DNA of 64,000 nt from Paenibacillus sp. FSL R7-0204 (GCF_038002225.1 NZ_JBBOCA010000001.1:6882001-6946000), one strand, 5' to 3'; counted from the stretch's first letter, positions 16,721-29,158 are shown. Notes: a model not told the origin generated them from the sequence alone. Program-made: numbers and translations.

Positions 16721-16849
16721 TGACTCGTATGGGATACTCTTCACTCCGTTACGAGATTGCGGAGCATTCCTTACGATGCCTATGCTTCAACGAACCCAGG
16801 GATTTCTCATCCCATCATTCAGAGAAGAAATTGGTGACTCGTATGGGAT
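16721..16849. repeat. 114-bp duplication unit carrying a copy of the tRNA-Glu 3' end
   Basis: The 15-mer TGACTCGTATGGGAT, which is the 3' end of tRNA-Glu in reverse, occurs at 16835-16849 inside the gene and again at 16721-16735, exactly 114 bp away. The spacer between them is related to the one at 16957-17041. Confidence 0.8.
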
Positions 16850-16906
16850 TCGAACCCATGTTACCTCCGTGAAAGGGAGGTGTCTTAACCCCTTGACCAA
16901 CGAGCC
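16832..16906 (-). tRNA. tRNA-Glu (anticodon TTC)
   Basis: Acceptor GGCTCGT, anticodon loop CTTTCAC, CCA encoded. Its 3' 15 nt are duplicated 114 bp downstream. Confidence 0.95.
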
Positions 16907-16927
16907 ATGCTGTGTAAAAACTTCAGT

Positions 16928-17070
16928 GAGAAGTAATGCTACGGAGAGAGAGGGATACTCTTCACTTCGTTACGAGATTGCGAAGCAGTGCTAACGAAGC
17001 CTATGCTCCAACGAACCACTGAGGGTTCTCATCCCTTTGCAGAGAAGTAATGCTACGGAGAGAGAGGGAT
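16928..17070. repeat. 114-bp duplication unit carrying a copy of the tRNA-Ser 3' end
   Basis: A 29-bp sequence ending GGAGAGAGAGGGAT occurs at 17042-17070, overlapping the 3' end of tRNA-Ser, and identically at 16928-16956, again exactly 114 bp away. The intervening sequence shares ACTCTTCACT, CGTTACGAGATTGCG and GCCTATGCT with the unit beside tRNA-Glu. Confidence 0.8.
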
Positions 17071-17145
17071 TCGAACCCTCGAGACGCTTGTGGCGCCTAC
17101 ACGATTTCCAATCGTGCTCCTTCGGCCAAACTCGGACACCTCTCC
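17057..17145 (-). tRNA. tRNA-Ser (anticodon GGA)
   Basis: Acceptor GGAGAGG, long variable arm, anticodon loop TTGGAAA. CCA is not encoded. Its 3' end is duplicated at 16928-16956. Confidence 0.95.
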
Positions 17146-17151
17146 ATATGG

Positions 17152-17224
17152 CTCCCCGAACAGGACTCGAACCTGTGACAACTCGATTAACAGTCGAGTG
17201 CTCTACCAACTGAGCTATCAGGGA
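17152..17224 (-). tRNA. tRNA-Asn (anticodon GTT)
   Basis: Acceptor TCCCTGA, anticodon loop CTGTTAA. CCA is not encoded. First tRNA after the 5S rRNA. Confidence 0.95.
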
Positions 17225-17275
17225 ATATGTAATCAATTAGGGCAAAAAAAATACCACAGTGTGTGTGGATGGTCC

Positions 17276-17392
17276 GCTTGGCGGCGTCCTACTCTCCCAG
17301 GACCCTTCGGTCCAAGTACCATCGGCGCTGGAGGGCTTAACGGTCGTGTTCGGGATGGGTACGTGTGGAACCCCTCCGCTATCGCCACCAAA
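17276..17392 (-). rRNA. rrf: 5S ribosomal RNA
   Basis: About 117 nt, beginning TTTGGTGGCGATAGCGGAG on the minus strand and ending near ACGCCGCCAAGC, with the internal CCCATCCCGAACACG loop. It lies about 80 nt after the 23S gene. Ends are set by similarity and may shift by a few bases. Confidence 0.95.
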
Positions 17393-17429
17393 CGGGCATT
17401 TACAGCGTAAATGCTTCAGGAATTTGATT

Positions 17430-17460
17430 CCTGAAAACTGAATCCGAAACGAATCTGCGT
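17430..17460 (-). other. 3' arm of the 23S precursor processing stem
   Basis: This stretch after the 23S 3' end is complementary to 20503-20534 before the 23S 5' end (for example CGTTTCGGATTCAGTTTTC against GAAAACTGGATACCGAAACG). Together they should form the long helix cut by RNase III or Mini-III in the precursor. Confidence 0.7.
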
Positions 17461-17470
17461 GTTAAAACTT

Positions 17471-20397
<2,927 letters not shown>

Positions 20398-20502
20398 AAC
20401 GTTCCGGTGTTTTGCTTGTTTGCACAATCAAAAACCTTCACTTAGCATCACTAAAATATTGAAACTTGTTTACACAAGTTCAGCTTAAAGGAATGTTCTA
20501 AA

Positions 20503-20534
20503 ACGCAAATTCGTTTCGGTATCCAGTTTTCAAG
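20503..20534 (-). other. 5' arm of the 23S precursor processing stem
   Basis: Complementary to 17430-17460 across the 23S gene. It includes CCTTGAAAACTGG, which also resembles the boxA-like leader sequence before the 16S. The 16S-23S spacer (20398-20693) contains no tRNA gene. Confidence 0.7.
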
Positions 20535-20607
20535 GATCAAGTTGCTGTAAGTTCGGGTCGATCACAACAGTGACGATCGAAGTTACAGCCGGTTGAGAGT
20601 TTGAGCT

Positions 20608-20632
20608 CTCAAAACTGACCAACGAGTGAGTA
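20608..20632 (-). other. 3' arm of the 16S precursor processing stem
   Basis: Reads TACTCACTCGTTGGTCAG then TTTTGAG on the minus strand and is complementary to the leader stretch 22414-22440, closing the 16S precursor helix. Confidence 0.7.
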
Positions 20633-20691
20633 GCTAGCCGACCGGCTAGATTTAAGATTTGAATGTCTTCATTGCAGAAGACAATTCTCCA

Positions 20692-22253
<1,562 letters not shown>

Positions 22254-22256
22254 TAG

Positions 22257-22327
22257 GACGCTTACGAAGTAAGCGTCACCTGCAATCTCTTCGGTCCAGC
22301 TCAGCTGAGCGGACGAAGAGATTGCAG
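22257..22327 (-). other. Two leader hairpins before the 16S gene
   Basis: The first is a perfect 9-bp stem GACGCTTAC / GTAAGCGTC (22257-22277). The second (22280-22327) is a 48-nt near-palindrome of about 23 bp with two bulges, starting CTGCAATCTCTTCG. They lie between the promoter-proximal boxA-like site and the mature 16S end and are probably part of the processing structure. Confidence 0.6.
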
Positions 22328-22413
22328 TATAGAAAGAGCGATTGCTCATTTTGAAACATCTGACGAGAATTGTTACATTCTCTAATTTGGATCTCACCGA
22401 AGTGATTTCCAGG

Positions 22414-22440
22414 TACTCACTCGTTGTTCAGTTTTCAAAG
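22414..22440 (-). other. 5' arm of the 16S processing stem
   Basis: Complementary to 20608-20632 on the far side of the 16S gene (CAACGAGTGAGTA against TACTCACTCGTTG). Confidence 0.7.
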
Positions 22441-22444
22441 ATCA
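22429..22444 (-). promoter_or_regulatory. boxA-like antitermination element
   Basis: TGATCTTTGAAAACTG on the minus strand matches the boxA element of Bacillus rRNA leaders, bound by the Nus factors. Confidence 0.6.
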
Positions 22445-22488
22445 AGCTCGTCGTCAGCGCCGCTCACCGCGTCACCAGCAACTCTTAT

Positions 22489-22517
22489 AATATAACACAT
22501 CCAACCGATCAATGCAA
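22489..22517 (-). promoter_or_regulatory. rRNA operon promoter P2
   Basis: TTGCAT (22517-22512) and TATATT (22494-22489) with a 17-bp spacer, about 235 bp before the 16S 5' end. Confidence 0.75.
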
Positions 22518-22574
22518 GCTCTTTTTTCAACTTCTTTTTCGAGCCAGGCGTTGATGTTTCGCGGCCAGAAATAG

Positions 22575-22603
22575 AATATATCACGGATAGAGATTCATTA
22601 CAA
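22575..22603 (-). promoter_or_regulatory. rRNA operon promoter P1
   Basis: TTGTAA (22603-22598) and TATATT (22580-22575) with a 17-bp spacer, 86 bp upstream of P2. Tandem promoters are usual for rRNA operons. Confidence 0.65.
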
Positions 22604-22726
22604 GCATTATTTTATAACCAACATCTTAGAATGATATTAGCCGCGAATGGACAGAATAACCGAATATCTAAACGTAAGCTCTGGAAGCCTCAAGCCTACG
22701 TTATCTAACCTTCTAGGGGGATTGTT

Positions 22727-22852
22727 ATGGACACTCATGAATTCGTGGAGAAGTTCCAGGAGAATCAGCGTAAAGCGCTAAAGAACAGAAACCGCGGTAA
22801 AGGAACTCCAGGCGCAAGACTGGCCAATAAGCAGCATAGCTCTAACAAATAA
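22727..22852 (+). CDS. DUF4023-like small basic protein, 41 aa
   Basis: A short gene with a GGGGG binding site 7 nt before its ATG. The product starts MDTHEFVEKFQENQRKA and ends RLANKQHSSNK, with NRGKGTPGA in the middle; this spacing and wording (THEFVEKL, KGTPG, NKQHS) is what I know from DUF4023 mini-proteins of Bacillus and Paenibacillus. It is very polar, with no signal peptide or membrane segment, and probably disordered. The family function is unknown. It is divergent from the rRNA operon and followed by a strong terminator, so it is monocistronic. Confidence 0.8.
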   Translation: MDTHEFVEKFQENQRKALKNRNRGKGTPGARLANKQHSSNK

Positions 22853-22869
22853 CGGCGACAAAACAAAGC

Positions 22870-22915
22870 AGGGATGTCTGCACGGCCAGTTACGGCTCTG
22901 CGGACATCCCTTTTG
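22870..22915 (+). terminator. Terminator after the DUF4023-like gene
   Basis: A 12-bp stem AGGGATGTCTGC / GCGGACATCCCT (one mismatch or G-T pair) followed by TTTT. Confidence 0.8.
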
Positions 22916-22942
22916 CATTCTATTCTATAGAAGCAGTTGTAA

Positions 22943-23659
22943 TTATTTGCTCAGTTTCGTTACACCTACAGCCACTTTCTCGATTTGTGCTTTGCTGAGT
23001 GATTTGTCAGCGGAGCTGATGGTTACAAAACGGTCTGCCAGCTTGAAGGTCAGCATCGGCATATCCGAAGGGGTGTACCATTTCGCTTCTGTTCCATTGG
23101 AGAGCTTCACTGTACTGCTGTCATAACCATCGGAATAGTCACGCGGCGAGACAGTTACACGCATTTTATTGAACAGGAAGCTTACGCCGTCATCACCGCC
23201 CGCAACCTTCTGGAAGGCATCTCCGCTGACCATCTGTGTAGGGGCATAGGCTGTCTCAAAGCCCTCGAAGTTGGCAAACGCCTTAGTAATCTGCTCCTTC
23301 TGCGCCGCACTGTATTGTACCGCCGTCAGCTTCACAGCTGAACCATTATCCGGCGTTGTGGCCCCTGTTCCAGTTCCAAGGATAACCTCATTCGTGGATG
23401 GATTAAATGTAACCGGCACCTTAAGTGCATCTGCCATCGCCCGGACCGGAAGATACGTTGTATCCTTATAGGTGATTGGCGCCATTGTTTTGCCGTTGTT
23501 ATCGACCGGGGTATAGGCCGCTCCGTTAACTTTGAACCCGATGCCGTGGTTAAGATAGGCGCTGATCTTCTGCATGTTCGTTCCTGCGTAGACCCCTGCT
23601 GAACCTGTAACGGCCATTCCGAATACCATCGTTGCTATGATCATTTTTTTGCTTTTCAT
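22943..23659 (-). CDS. Secreted protein with copper-amine-oxidase-like N-terminal (stalk) domain
   Basis: A 238-residue exported protein with a signal peptide (residues 1-25, ending VYAG). Residues about 38-95 form the copper amine oxidase N-terminal-like domain common in Paenibacillus envelope proteins: VNGAAYTPV, then YLPVRAMADALKVPVTFN and EVILG. The remaining 130 residues are soluble and not recognisable, with a YDSSTVKLSNGTEAKWY region. Such stalk domains are thought to anchor or present other modules at the cell surface. GGGAG lies upstream of the ATG. The role is unknown. Confidence 0.82.
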   Translation of the reverse strand: MKSKKMIIATMVFGMAVTGSAGVYAGTNMQKISAYLNHGIGFKVNGAAYTPVDNNGKTMAPITYKDTTYLPVRAMADALKVPVTFNPSTNEVILGTGTGATTPDNGSAVKLTAVQYSAAQKEQITKAFANFEGFETAYAPTQMVSGDAFQKVAGGDDGVSFLFNKMRVTVSPRDYSDGYDSSTVKLSNGTEAKWYTPSDMPMLTFKLADRFVTISSADKSLSKAQIEKVAVGVTKLSK

Positions 23660-23763
23660 TGAATATCGTCTCCCTTAGCCTGTGATGTTAGTGTGTTCCT
23701 TGCTATGAATTCATTAAACCATTAACTTGTTTCTAACTTGTATCCGGATTGTAAAGAAGTAAC

Positions 23764-24336
23764 TCAAACGCTCACCCCATAGACCTCTGTGTATAAAATA
23801 TCTCTGAATCGGCGGAACTCCTTCATCGTCACCGGCTCCGGGTAGGTCATAATGCGCAGCGGAAGATCGGCTTGCCCCGCACGCAGCGGCGGCTGCAGGT
23901 AGTCATAGGGATTCAGGTAAAAGCCCAACCGCTCGTAAAATCCGATTCTTCTCTGCTCCAGTTCCCCGTCCGGCGGCTCTACCTCAAGCAGCACCGGCTT
24001 GTCCGAACGCATAAGGTAGCTGCTCATCAGCTTGCGGCCGATCCCTCCGCTCCGGCGCTTGGGATTCACGGCAATATGCTCGATGAACCGCAGTTCGGGT
24101 AATTCCCATGCCGCCAGAAAAGCCAGTATCTGCCCCTCCGTATCCTTGCTGGTACACAGATGATAATTCGGCTGATCCAGCAGAGCCTGCTGCCCGCTGC
24201 GGGTTCTAAGCTCACTTACCGGAAAAGAGGCTTCCATGATAGCGAATATTTCATTGAATTCTGCTTCACTAATACTTCCTTCATTAATAAATGTCTCATC
24301 AATAAATGTCTCATCGATCACTGTATTCTCGTCCAT
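23764..24336 (-). CDS. GNAT-family N-acetyltransferase
   Basis: A 190-residue acetyltransferase. The acetyl-CoA binding motif A is visible as FIEHIAVNPKRRSGGIGRKLMSSYL (residues about 82-106), followed by LLEVEPPD and RRIGFYERLGFYLNP, the usual order of GNAT motifs. The substrate cannot be predicted. The N-terminus holds a short tandem repeat (VIDETFIDETFINE) encoded by two direct copies of a 15-bp repeat, so the first residues are probably unstructured, and a start further inside is possible. It is a single gene between the stalk-domain protein and a divergent acyl-CoA synthetase. Confidence 0.82.
   Translation of the reverse strand: MDENTVIDETFIDETFINEGSISEAEFNEIFAIMEASFPVSELRTRSGQQALLDQPNYHLCTSKDTEGQILAFLAAWELPELRFIEHIAVNPKRRSGGIGRKLMSSYLMRSDKPVLLEVEPPDGELEQRRIGFYERLGFYLNPYDYLQPPLRAGQADLPLRIMTYPEPVTMKEFRRFRDILYTEVYGVSV
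24286..24315. repeat. Two tandem 15-bp copies inside a GNAT gene
   Basis: AATAAATGTCTCATC occurs twice head to tail, keeping the reading frame and adding five residues per copy near the N-terminus. Confidence 0.8.
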
Positions 24337-24513
24337 TGCAATGGCCTGCTTTCTGCCGCTCCGCTGTGTGAAGGGCTCTAATGTATGGTTCCCTTATCCG
24401 GTTAAAAATACCTTAAGGGATTCTGTACTCACCAAGATGCTTCAAAATAAAGACTGTCACAGAACATTCTCCGCTTCCCTATGCGCCGATTAGCATCTGG
24501 TACTAGGAGAACG

Positions 24514-24522
24514 TGCTATACT
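24514..24522 (+). promoter_or_regulatory. Extended -10 promoter before the acyl-CoA synthetase gene
   Basis: TGCTATACT has the TGN extension directly before TATACT, 45 bp upstream of the start codon; no good -35 box is seen. Confidence 0.45.
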
Positions 24523-24566
24523 GTAGTCAACAGATACATCATCACACTTATATAGGAGAGGTTCAT

Positions 24567-26156
24567 TTGGATAATCAACGTTGGATCGCACCTGAATTCT
24601 ACAATCTGACTTCGGAAATGGAGCAGCATCCTGAAGATAAGATTGCAATTAAATGGTTACATGAAAATGGGAGCCTGGAGCAAATCACCTATGGTGCGCT
24701 CATGTCTCAGGCTAACCGTCTCGCAGGCGGCCTGGCCGGTCTCGGACTTACCCAAGGCGACCGGGTCCTGGTCATGGTCCCCCGCCGCATCATCGCCTAT
24801 GCGATATATCTGGCCTGCCTGAAGCTGGGACTGGCTGTTATTCCTTCGTCTGAAATGCTGCGGGCGAAGGATCTCTCGTACCGGCTGCGCCATTCCGAAG
24901 CGCGGGCCGTTATTGTCTGGTCTGAGGTTACCGGAGAAGTGAACAAAATCTCCGATGATCTGCCCGCACTGGACTACCGCTTGTCCGTCTCCAGCGGTGA
25001 GGCTGAGCCTGAAGAAGGCTGGATCGACCTGGAGGGTCTAATGGAAGGACAAGCTGATTCTTATACTACGGTTGCCAGCCGCCGCGATGATATCGCCATT
25101 CTGGCCTATACCTCCGGAACCACCGGCAACCCCAAAGCAGTAGTTCACACGCATGGCTGGGGATATGCCCATCTGCGGATCACTTCCTCCCTCTGGTTCG
25201 ATATTCGTGAATCAGATACGGTCTGGGCTACAGCCGCACCGGGCTGGCAGAAGTGGATCTGGAGTCCGTTCCTGACGGTACTCGGCAACGGGGCCACTGG
25301 CTTCGTCTATAACGGAGCCTTCCATCCGGAGCGCTACCTGCAGTTGCTGCAAGATGAGAAAATCCAGGTATTATGCTGCACACCGACAGAATACCGCCTG
25401 ATGGCGAAGACTGAAGGTCTGGCAGAATACGATCTGTCCAATCTGCGCTGCGCTGTGTCTGCCGGTGAACCGCTGAATCAGGAAGTGATTCATACCTTCC
25501 AGCAACACTTCAATATTACAATTCGTGACGGCTATGGACAAACAGAGAGCACACTCATCATCGCAGCGCTGAAGGATGAACCGATCCGGGTCGGCTCCAT
25601 GGGCAAATCGATTGCTCCGGGCATTGTCGAGGTGATCGACGAGGACGGACATCCGCTGCCGGCCGGAGTGGTTGGCGATATCGCCGTACATCTGAGCATG
25701 CCTGCATTGTTCCAGAACTACTACAAAGATCCTGAGCGCAAAGCGAACTGCTCGCATGGGGAGTATTTTGTAACCGGCGACCGGGCGCGCAAGGATGAGG
25801 ACGGCTATTTCTGGTTCGAAGGGCGCGGAGATGACATCATCATCAGCTCGGGCTACACGATCGGACCCTTCGAGGTCGAAGAGGCGCTGATGAAGCATAC
25901 CCTCGTTAAGGAATGCGCCGTAGTCGCAAGCCCGGATGAGATCCGCGGGTCAGTCGTCAAGGCTTTTATCGTACTCAAGGACGGCCATGCCGGAACACCT
26001 GAGCTGACCAAAGAGCTGCAAGCACATGTGAAGGAGCAGACCGCTCCCTACAAGTATCCGCGTAAAATCGAATACATTACGGATCTGCCGAAGACTACCT
26101 CCGGAAAGATCCGCAGAATCGAGCTGCGTGAGCAGGAAAAGCGCGCTAATCTGTAG
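24567..26156 (+). CDS. Acyl-CoA synthetase (acetyl-CoA synthetase-like, MbcS type)
   Basis: A 529-residue adenylate-forming enzyme that should activate a short or branched carboxylic acid with ATP and couple it to CoA. The order of core motifs is intact: AYTSGTTGNPKAVVHTHG, the aromatic patch near APGWQKWIW, RDGYGQTEST, YFVTGDRARKDEDGYFWFEGRGDD and, at the C-terminus, the catalytic Lys in PKTTSGKIRR. The wording is closest to the MbcS/YtcI branch, which handles 2-methylbutyrate and similar precursors of branched fatty acids; this finer call is less sure. The TTG at 24567 is chosen because GGAGAGG lies 6 nt upstream, whereas the longer ORF start has none. A terminator follows. Confidence 0.85.
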   Translation: MDNQRWIAPEFYNLTSEMEQHPEDKIAIKWLHENGSLEQITYGALMSQANRLAGGLAGLGLTQGDRVLVMVPRRIIAYAIYLACLKLGLAVIPSSEMLRAKDLSYRLRHSEARAVIVWSEVTGEVNKISDDLPALDYRLSVSSGEAEPEEGWIDLEGLMEGQADSYTTVASRRDDIAILAYTSGTTGNPKAVVHTHGWGYAHLRITSSLWFDIRESDTVWATAAPGWQKWIWSPFLTVLGNGATGFVYNGAFHPERYLQLLQDEKIQVLCCTPTEYRLMAKTEGLAEYDLSNLRCAVSAGEPLNQEVIHTFQQHFNITIRDGYGQTESTLIIAALKDEPIRVGSMGKSIAPGIVEVIDEDGHPLPAGVVGDIAVHLSMPALFQNYYKDPERKANCSHGEYFVTGDRARKDEDGYFWFEGRGDDIIISSGYTIGPFEVEEALMKHTLVKECAVVASPDEIRGSVVKAFIVLKDGHAGTPELTKELQAHVKEQTAPYKYPRKIEYITDLPKTTSGKIRRIELREQEKRANL

Positions 26157-26217
26157 CAAAAGCTGCTTTGTACAGGGAGTACTGCAAATCTGGCAGCTCC
26201 CCGCCAGCCGAAATTAT

Positions 26218-26258
26218 AAAATCCCCGTTCCTACAGTGATGCAGGACGGGGATTTTTG
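26218..26258 (+). terminator. Terminator after the acyl-CoA synthetase gene
   Basis: AAATCCCCGT pairs with ACGGGGATTT, with a further CCT/AGG, followed by a T-rich run. Confidence 0.85.
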
Positions 26259-26289
26259 TTTTTGGACGCCTAAGCGTGCAGTGCATACC

Positions 26290-26862
26290 TTACTCGGACC
26301 AATACTCCGCATCTGGATTGAGCGCTGCGCCTACTTCGCCTTCTTTTACCAGATCGCAGTCCAGGTAGCCTTCCTCATCCAGGAAATAGACCTCCTGCTT
26401 ATAGAATTCACACAGCGTCTCCAGGAACTTCGCCGGTGAATCGTACATCACCACCAGATCTCCGTAGTCGTGCAGCAGATCGCAGATCCGTTCCACGCCT
26501 TCTTCAGAGCGGTAGTAGCAGATATAATCACTTCCATAGTTCGTCAGCAGCGGCAACACGATTCCACCGCCGGTATATCCCTTTTCCTGCAGAATCCCTG
26601 ACAGTATCTTCACTTCATGGCCGTATTCCCCGATATGAATCAGCCGGTAGCCCGGAATGAACTCCAGCAGACTGGGATCTTCCTCGGCGCCGCCCGTTCC
26701 AAGAACCGTATCATAGACCGCACGCAGAAGCGCAGGTACTTCGGGTGTAAACTCTAATATCGCATCACTGCCCCCCGCCTGAGCTTTCCCCAGACTGGCG
26801 GTGTACCCGGGACGCAACTGCGTGGACAGCTTAAGGAATTCCTGAAATGTACCGGTAAGCAT
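26290..26862 (-). CDS. SUKH/SMI1-KNR4-like protein
   Basis: A 190-residue acidic soluble protein. The pattern FIPGYRLIHIGEYGHEVKIL, then GIVLPLLTNYGSDYICYY and VVMYDSPAKFLETLCEFYKQ, resembles the SMI1/KNR4 (SUKH) fold with its late aromatic strands and final helix. SUKH proteins often serve as immunity proteins against contact-dependent toxins, but many are orphans; no toxin gene is adjacent here. The inner ATG at 26862 is used because AAAGGATG lies about 7 nt upstream, while the ORF start further out has no binding site. Assignment to the family is by overall appearance only. Confidence 0.6.
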   Translation of the reverse strand: MLTGTFQEFLKLSTQLRPGYTASLGKAQAGGSDAILEFTPEVPALLRAVYDTVLGTGGAEEDPSLLEFIPGYRLIHIGEYGHEVKILSGILQEKGYTGGGIVLPLLTNYGSDYICYYRSEEGVERICDLLHDYGDLVVMYDSPAKFLETLCEFYKQEVYFLDEEGYLDCDLVKEGEVGAALNPDAEYWSE

Positions 26863-26963
26863 GTAATCATCCTTTCTCACAAAAATATAGCGGAGCAATA
26901 AGGAACGCCCCTATCTCTCCGCTTGGTGCTGCCATGCTAAATTGCTATGTTATTTGAGATTGG

Positions 26964-27404
26964 TTACTTGGCAGCCGAGGCCCACATCTTCTCCAGCCAC
27001 TGATCGAAATCCGCGCCCTTCTCGCCTTCATAGGCATCGTAGACATCAACCCGCATTTTCTTCAGCTTCTCTTTGAACTCTTCGTAAGTATGGTCCTTGG
27101 GCAGACTCTTCTTAATCCGCAGAATGATCTTGGACACCCCTTTGAACAGTTCGGCTTTGTTCTTCGATGGAACCTTGACCTCTTCGCCAAAAGCAACCAG
27201 CTTGTTGTATGCGGCTTCTTGCACGGTATATACAGGATCGCTGATCATCAGCCGATTAAGGATATCGATAATTTGTTTGTGGTTGTAGCGGCCCAGCTCT
27301 TCTACCGCTTCAAGACGCGCTCTCCAGTCTGCGGAACGGCCGGCGGCCTTCTTCAGTTCGTCATAGTTCTCTGGCAGCTCTTGGATTACTTCTTCATTAT
27401 TCAA
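26964..27404 (-). CDS. HEAT-repeat-like protein, 146 aa
   Basis: A 146-residue helical protein. Residues about 25-75 contain two HEAT-like helical hairpins (WRARLEAVEELGRYNHKQIIDILNRL, then DPVYTVQEAAYNKLVAFG), a scaffold for protein-protein contacts. The C-terminal half is Lys-rich and charged with no catalytic motif. The start is a TTG about 10 nt after AAGGGG. It lies about 100 nt after the SUKH-like gene region on the same strand and could share a transcript. The role is unknown. Confidence 0.75.
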   Translation of the reverse strand: MNNEEVIQELPENYDELKKAAGRSADWRARLEAVEELGRYNHKQIIDILNRLMISDPVYTVQEAAYNKLVAFGEEVKVPSKNKAELFKGVSKIILRIKKSLPKDHTYEEFKEKLKKMRVDVYDAYEGEKGADFDQWLEKMWASAAK

Positions 27405-27532
27405 GCGTTACAATCCCCTTCTTGGTTAAATCTAATATATAGAACGTTACCTAGTGCAATTCTACCGTACTGCGCTGCTTGATTTCAATCTTTTGTCCAA
27501 ACATTCATGGAAAAAGACTTGGAGGACGGGTT

Positions 27533-27561
27533 TTGACTAACGCTAGCCGTATGCGTATAGT
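27533..27561 (+). promoter_or_regulatory. Promoter of the oxidoreductase gene
   Basis: TTGACT (27533-27538) and TATAGT (27556-27561) with an ideal 17-bp spacer, 44 bp before the start codon. Confidence 0.7.
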
Positions 27562-27605
27562 ATGTACCAAATCATCCGCCAGCAGATAAAGGAGACCCAC
27601 TATAG

Positions 27606-28550
27606 ATGAAAGCCATTGCTATACATATGCCCGGCCCGCACGGGCATCTAACAGAAATTGACCTCCCCCTGCCTGTTCCGGGTGAGCATGAGGCGCTGAT
27701 TGAGATGTATGCGACCTCGGTTCATCCTGCAGATTGCAGGATACTGGAAGAAGCACGGTTTGCCAGCGGGGAACGCCCTGCAGCCTGTCCGTTCATTCCA
27801 GGCGTTGTTGTAGCCGGAATCGTTGCGGACACTGGCGCAGGGGCGAGCCGCTTCAAGGCTGGCGACGAGGTATTCGGCCTGAAGCCCGCTGCCAAGAGCG
27901 GAGGTTACGCGGAATATACATTAGCCAAGGAGCATGAGCTTGCGCTTAAGCCCCCGGGGTTATCCTTCGCAACAGCCGGGGTGTTACCCGCTGCCGGACT
28001 TGCGGCCTGGCAGGCGTTGGCTGCCGCCAAGGTCGCAAGCCGGGACCGCGTGCTGGTGCAAGACGGTACAGGCGGAACCGGCAGCTTCGCGGTACAGCTG
28101 GCAAAGCTCCGGGGCGCCACGGTGATTACTACCGTTAGCAGTGAGGATGAGCTGGATGTTGCCTGGGGCCTAGGGGCCGATCAGGCGATTAACAGCAGCG
28201 GGCAGGATTTTGCCGCGATTCTGGGACAGAGCATCGATGTGGTGATCGATACCGCAGGAGGCAGTGTGCTAAGCAGAAGCTTCGCGGTACTGGCTCCGGG
28301 CGGAAGGCTGATCTCCACTGCTGAACAGCCTGATCCGGCCTTGGCAGCACAGCAAGGAGTTACAGCAGCTTATCTGACTCCGGCTGCCGATCCCTATCAG
28401 CTGAGCGAGCTGGCCCGGCTGACGGCCGGGTGGAAGCTGCAGCCGCTGATCGGCGGTGCTTTTCCACTTAGTGAAGAAGGGCTGCTCACTGCAGAGGCGC
28501 TTAGCGCAAGCGGGAAGGCGCGGGGTGTTATTGCTATTGTAATCAAATAA
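27606..28550 (+). CDS. NAD(P)-dependent quinone-oxidoreductase-like protein (MDR family)
   Basis: A 314-residue medium-chain dehydrogenase/reductase without the structural zinc cysteines, so of the quinone-reductase type. The N-terminal catalytic domain has PFIPGVVVAGIVADTGAGASRFKAGDEVFG; the Rossmann part has LVQDGTGGTGSFAVQLAKLRGATVI, a variant of the usual AxxGGVG motif, and later GGSVLSRSFAVLAPGGRLIS. These enzymes reduce quinones or enones with NADPH in the cytosol. The substrate is unknown. It is alone behind its own strong promoter. Ala and Gly richness is typical and the frame is clean. Confidence 0.88.
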   Translation: MKAIAIHMPGPHGHLTEIDLPLPVPGEHEALIEMYATSVHPADCRILEEARFASGERPAACPFIPGVVVAGIVADTGAGASRFKAGDEVFGLKPAAKSGGYAEYTLAKEHELALKPPGLSFATAGVLPAAGLAAWQALAAAKVASRDRVLVQDGTGGTGSFAVQLAKLRGATVITTVSSEDELDVAWGLGADQAINSSGQDFAAILGQSIDVVIDTAGGSVLSRSFAVLAPGGRLISTAEQPDPALAAQQGVTAAYLTPAADPYQLSELARLTAGWKLQPLIGGAFPLSEEGLLTAEALSASGKARGVIAIVIK

Positions 28551-28717
28551 TAGAGGGATAAAAGAGGAATATCCGGAGCATTAGCTGTAGCCGTGCGAGC
28601 GCATCTGACTATACTGTGCGCAACCTCATTTCCATCGGCCACAGCATATGATATTTTCCTCATAGAAGCTGCACAACGGATAATCTCAAATCAGGTAAGG
28701 GGCTGATTGACATTACA

Positions 28718-29134
28718 ATGATCATTGTATTCACAGTACTGTTGCTTGCTGCAATCATAGTAAGTGTCAGGATCTTGCGAATCCGCCGCCAGTTGCAGGA
28801 CCAGACGATTATTGTCTCGGACCGTCTTGCCAACTTCTATGGCCGCTCTACACTGGGTCAGGGACAAATCCGTGGTAATGGCTGGCTTGTTCTGTTGAAG
28901 GACGATCTGATATGGGAAATGTATCTGCCCGCCAGAAGCCTGGTCCTCCCGCTGAAATCTATCCTGAGTGTTGATACAGCCGCTGCACATCTCGGCAAAA
29001 CCGGGAAGGCCGGTCAGCCACTGTTAAGAATTACATACACAGACGGAGAACAGGAGGAATGCGCCGCTTGGAAAGTAGATCAAACTCAGCAGTGGGTTAG
29101 TTCGATCAACGAGAGACGCAAGCAGGTTCATTGA
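28718..29134 (+). CDS. Hypothetical membrane-anchored protein, 138 aa
   Basis: The protein begins with one membrane helix (IIVFTVLLLAAIIVSVRIL, residues 2-20) followed by a basic stretch and a soluble domain of alternating strands (GWLVLLKDDLIWEMYLPARSLVLPL, then LLRITYTDGEQEECAAWKV) and a final helix. The shape recalls small PH- or GRAM-like domains, but no family is recognised. The topology should place the domain in the cytoplasm. The ATG lacks a well spaced binding site, so the exact start is uncertain. It is convergent with the DUF554 gene, with only 24 nt between stops. Confidence 0.65.
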   Translation: MIIVFTVLLLAAIIVSVRILRIRRQLQDQTIIVSDRLANFYGRSTLGQGQIRGNGWLVLLKDDLIWEMYLPARSLVLPLKSILSVDTAAAHLGKTGKAGQPLLRITYTDGEQEECAAWKVDQTQQWVSSINERRKQVH

Positions 29135-29158
29135 AGCTCAAGCGGAAAAGATCCTCCC

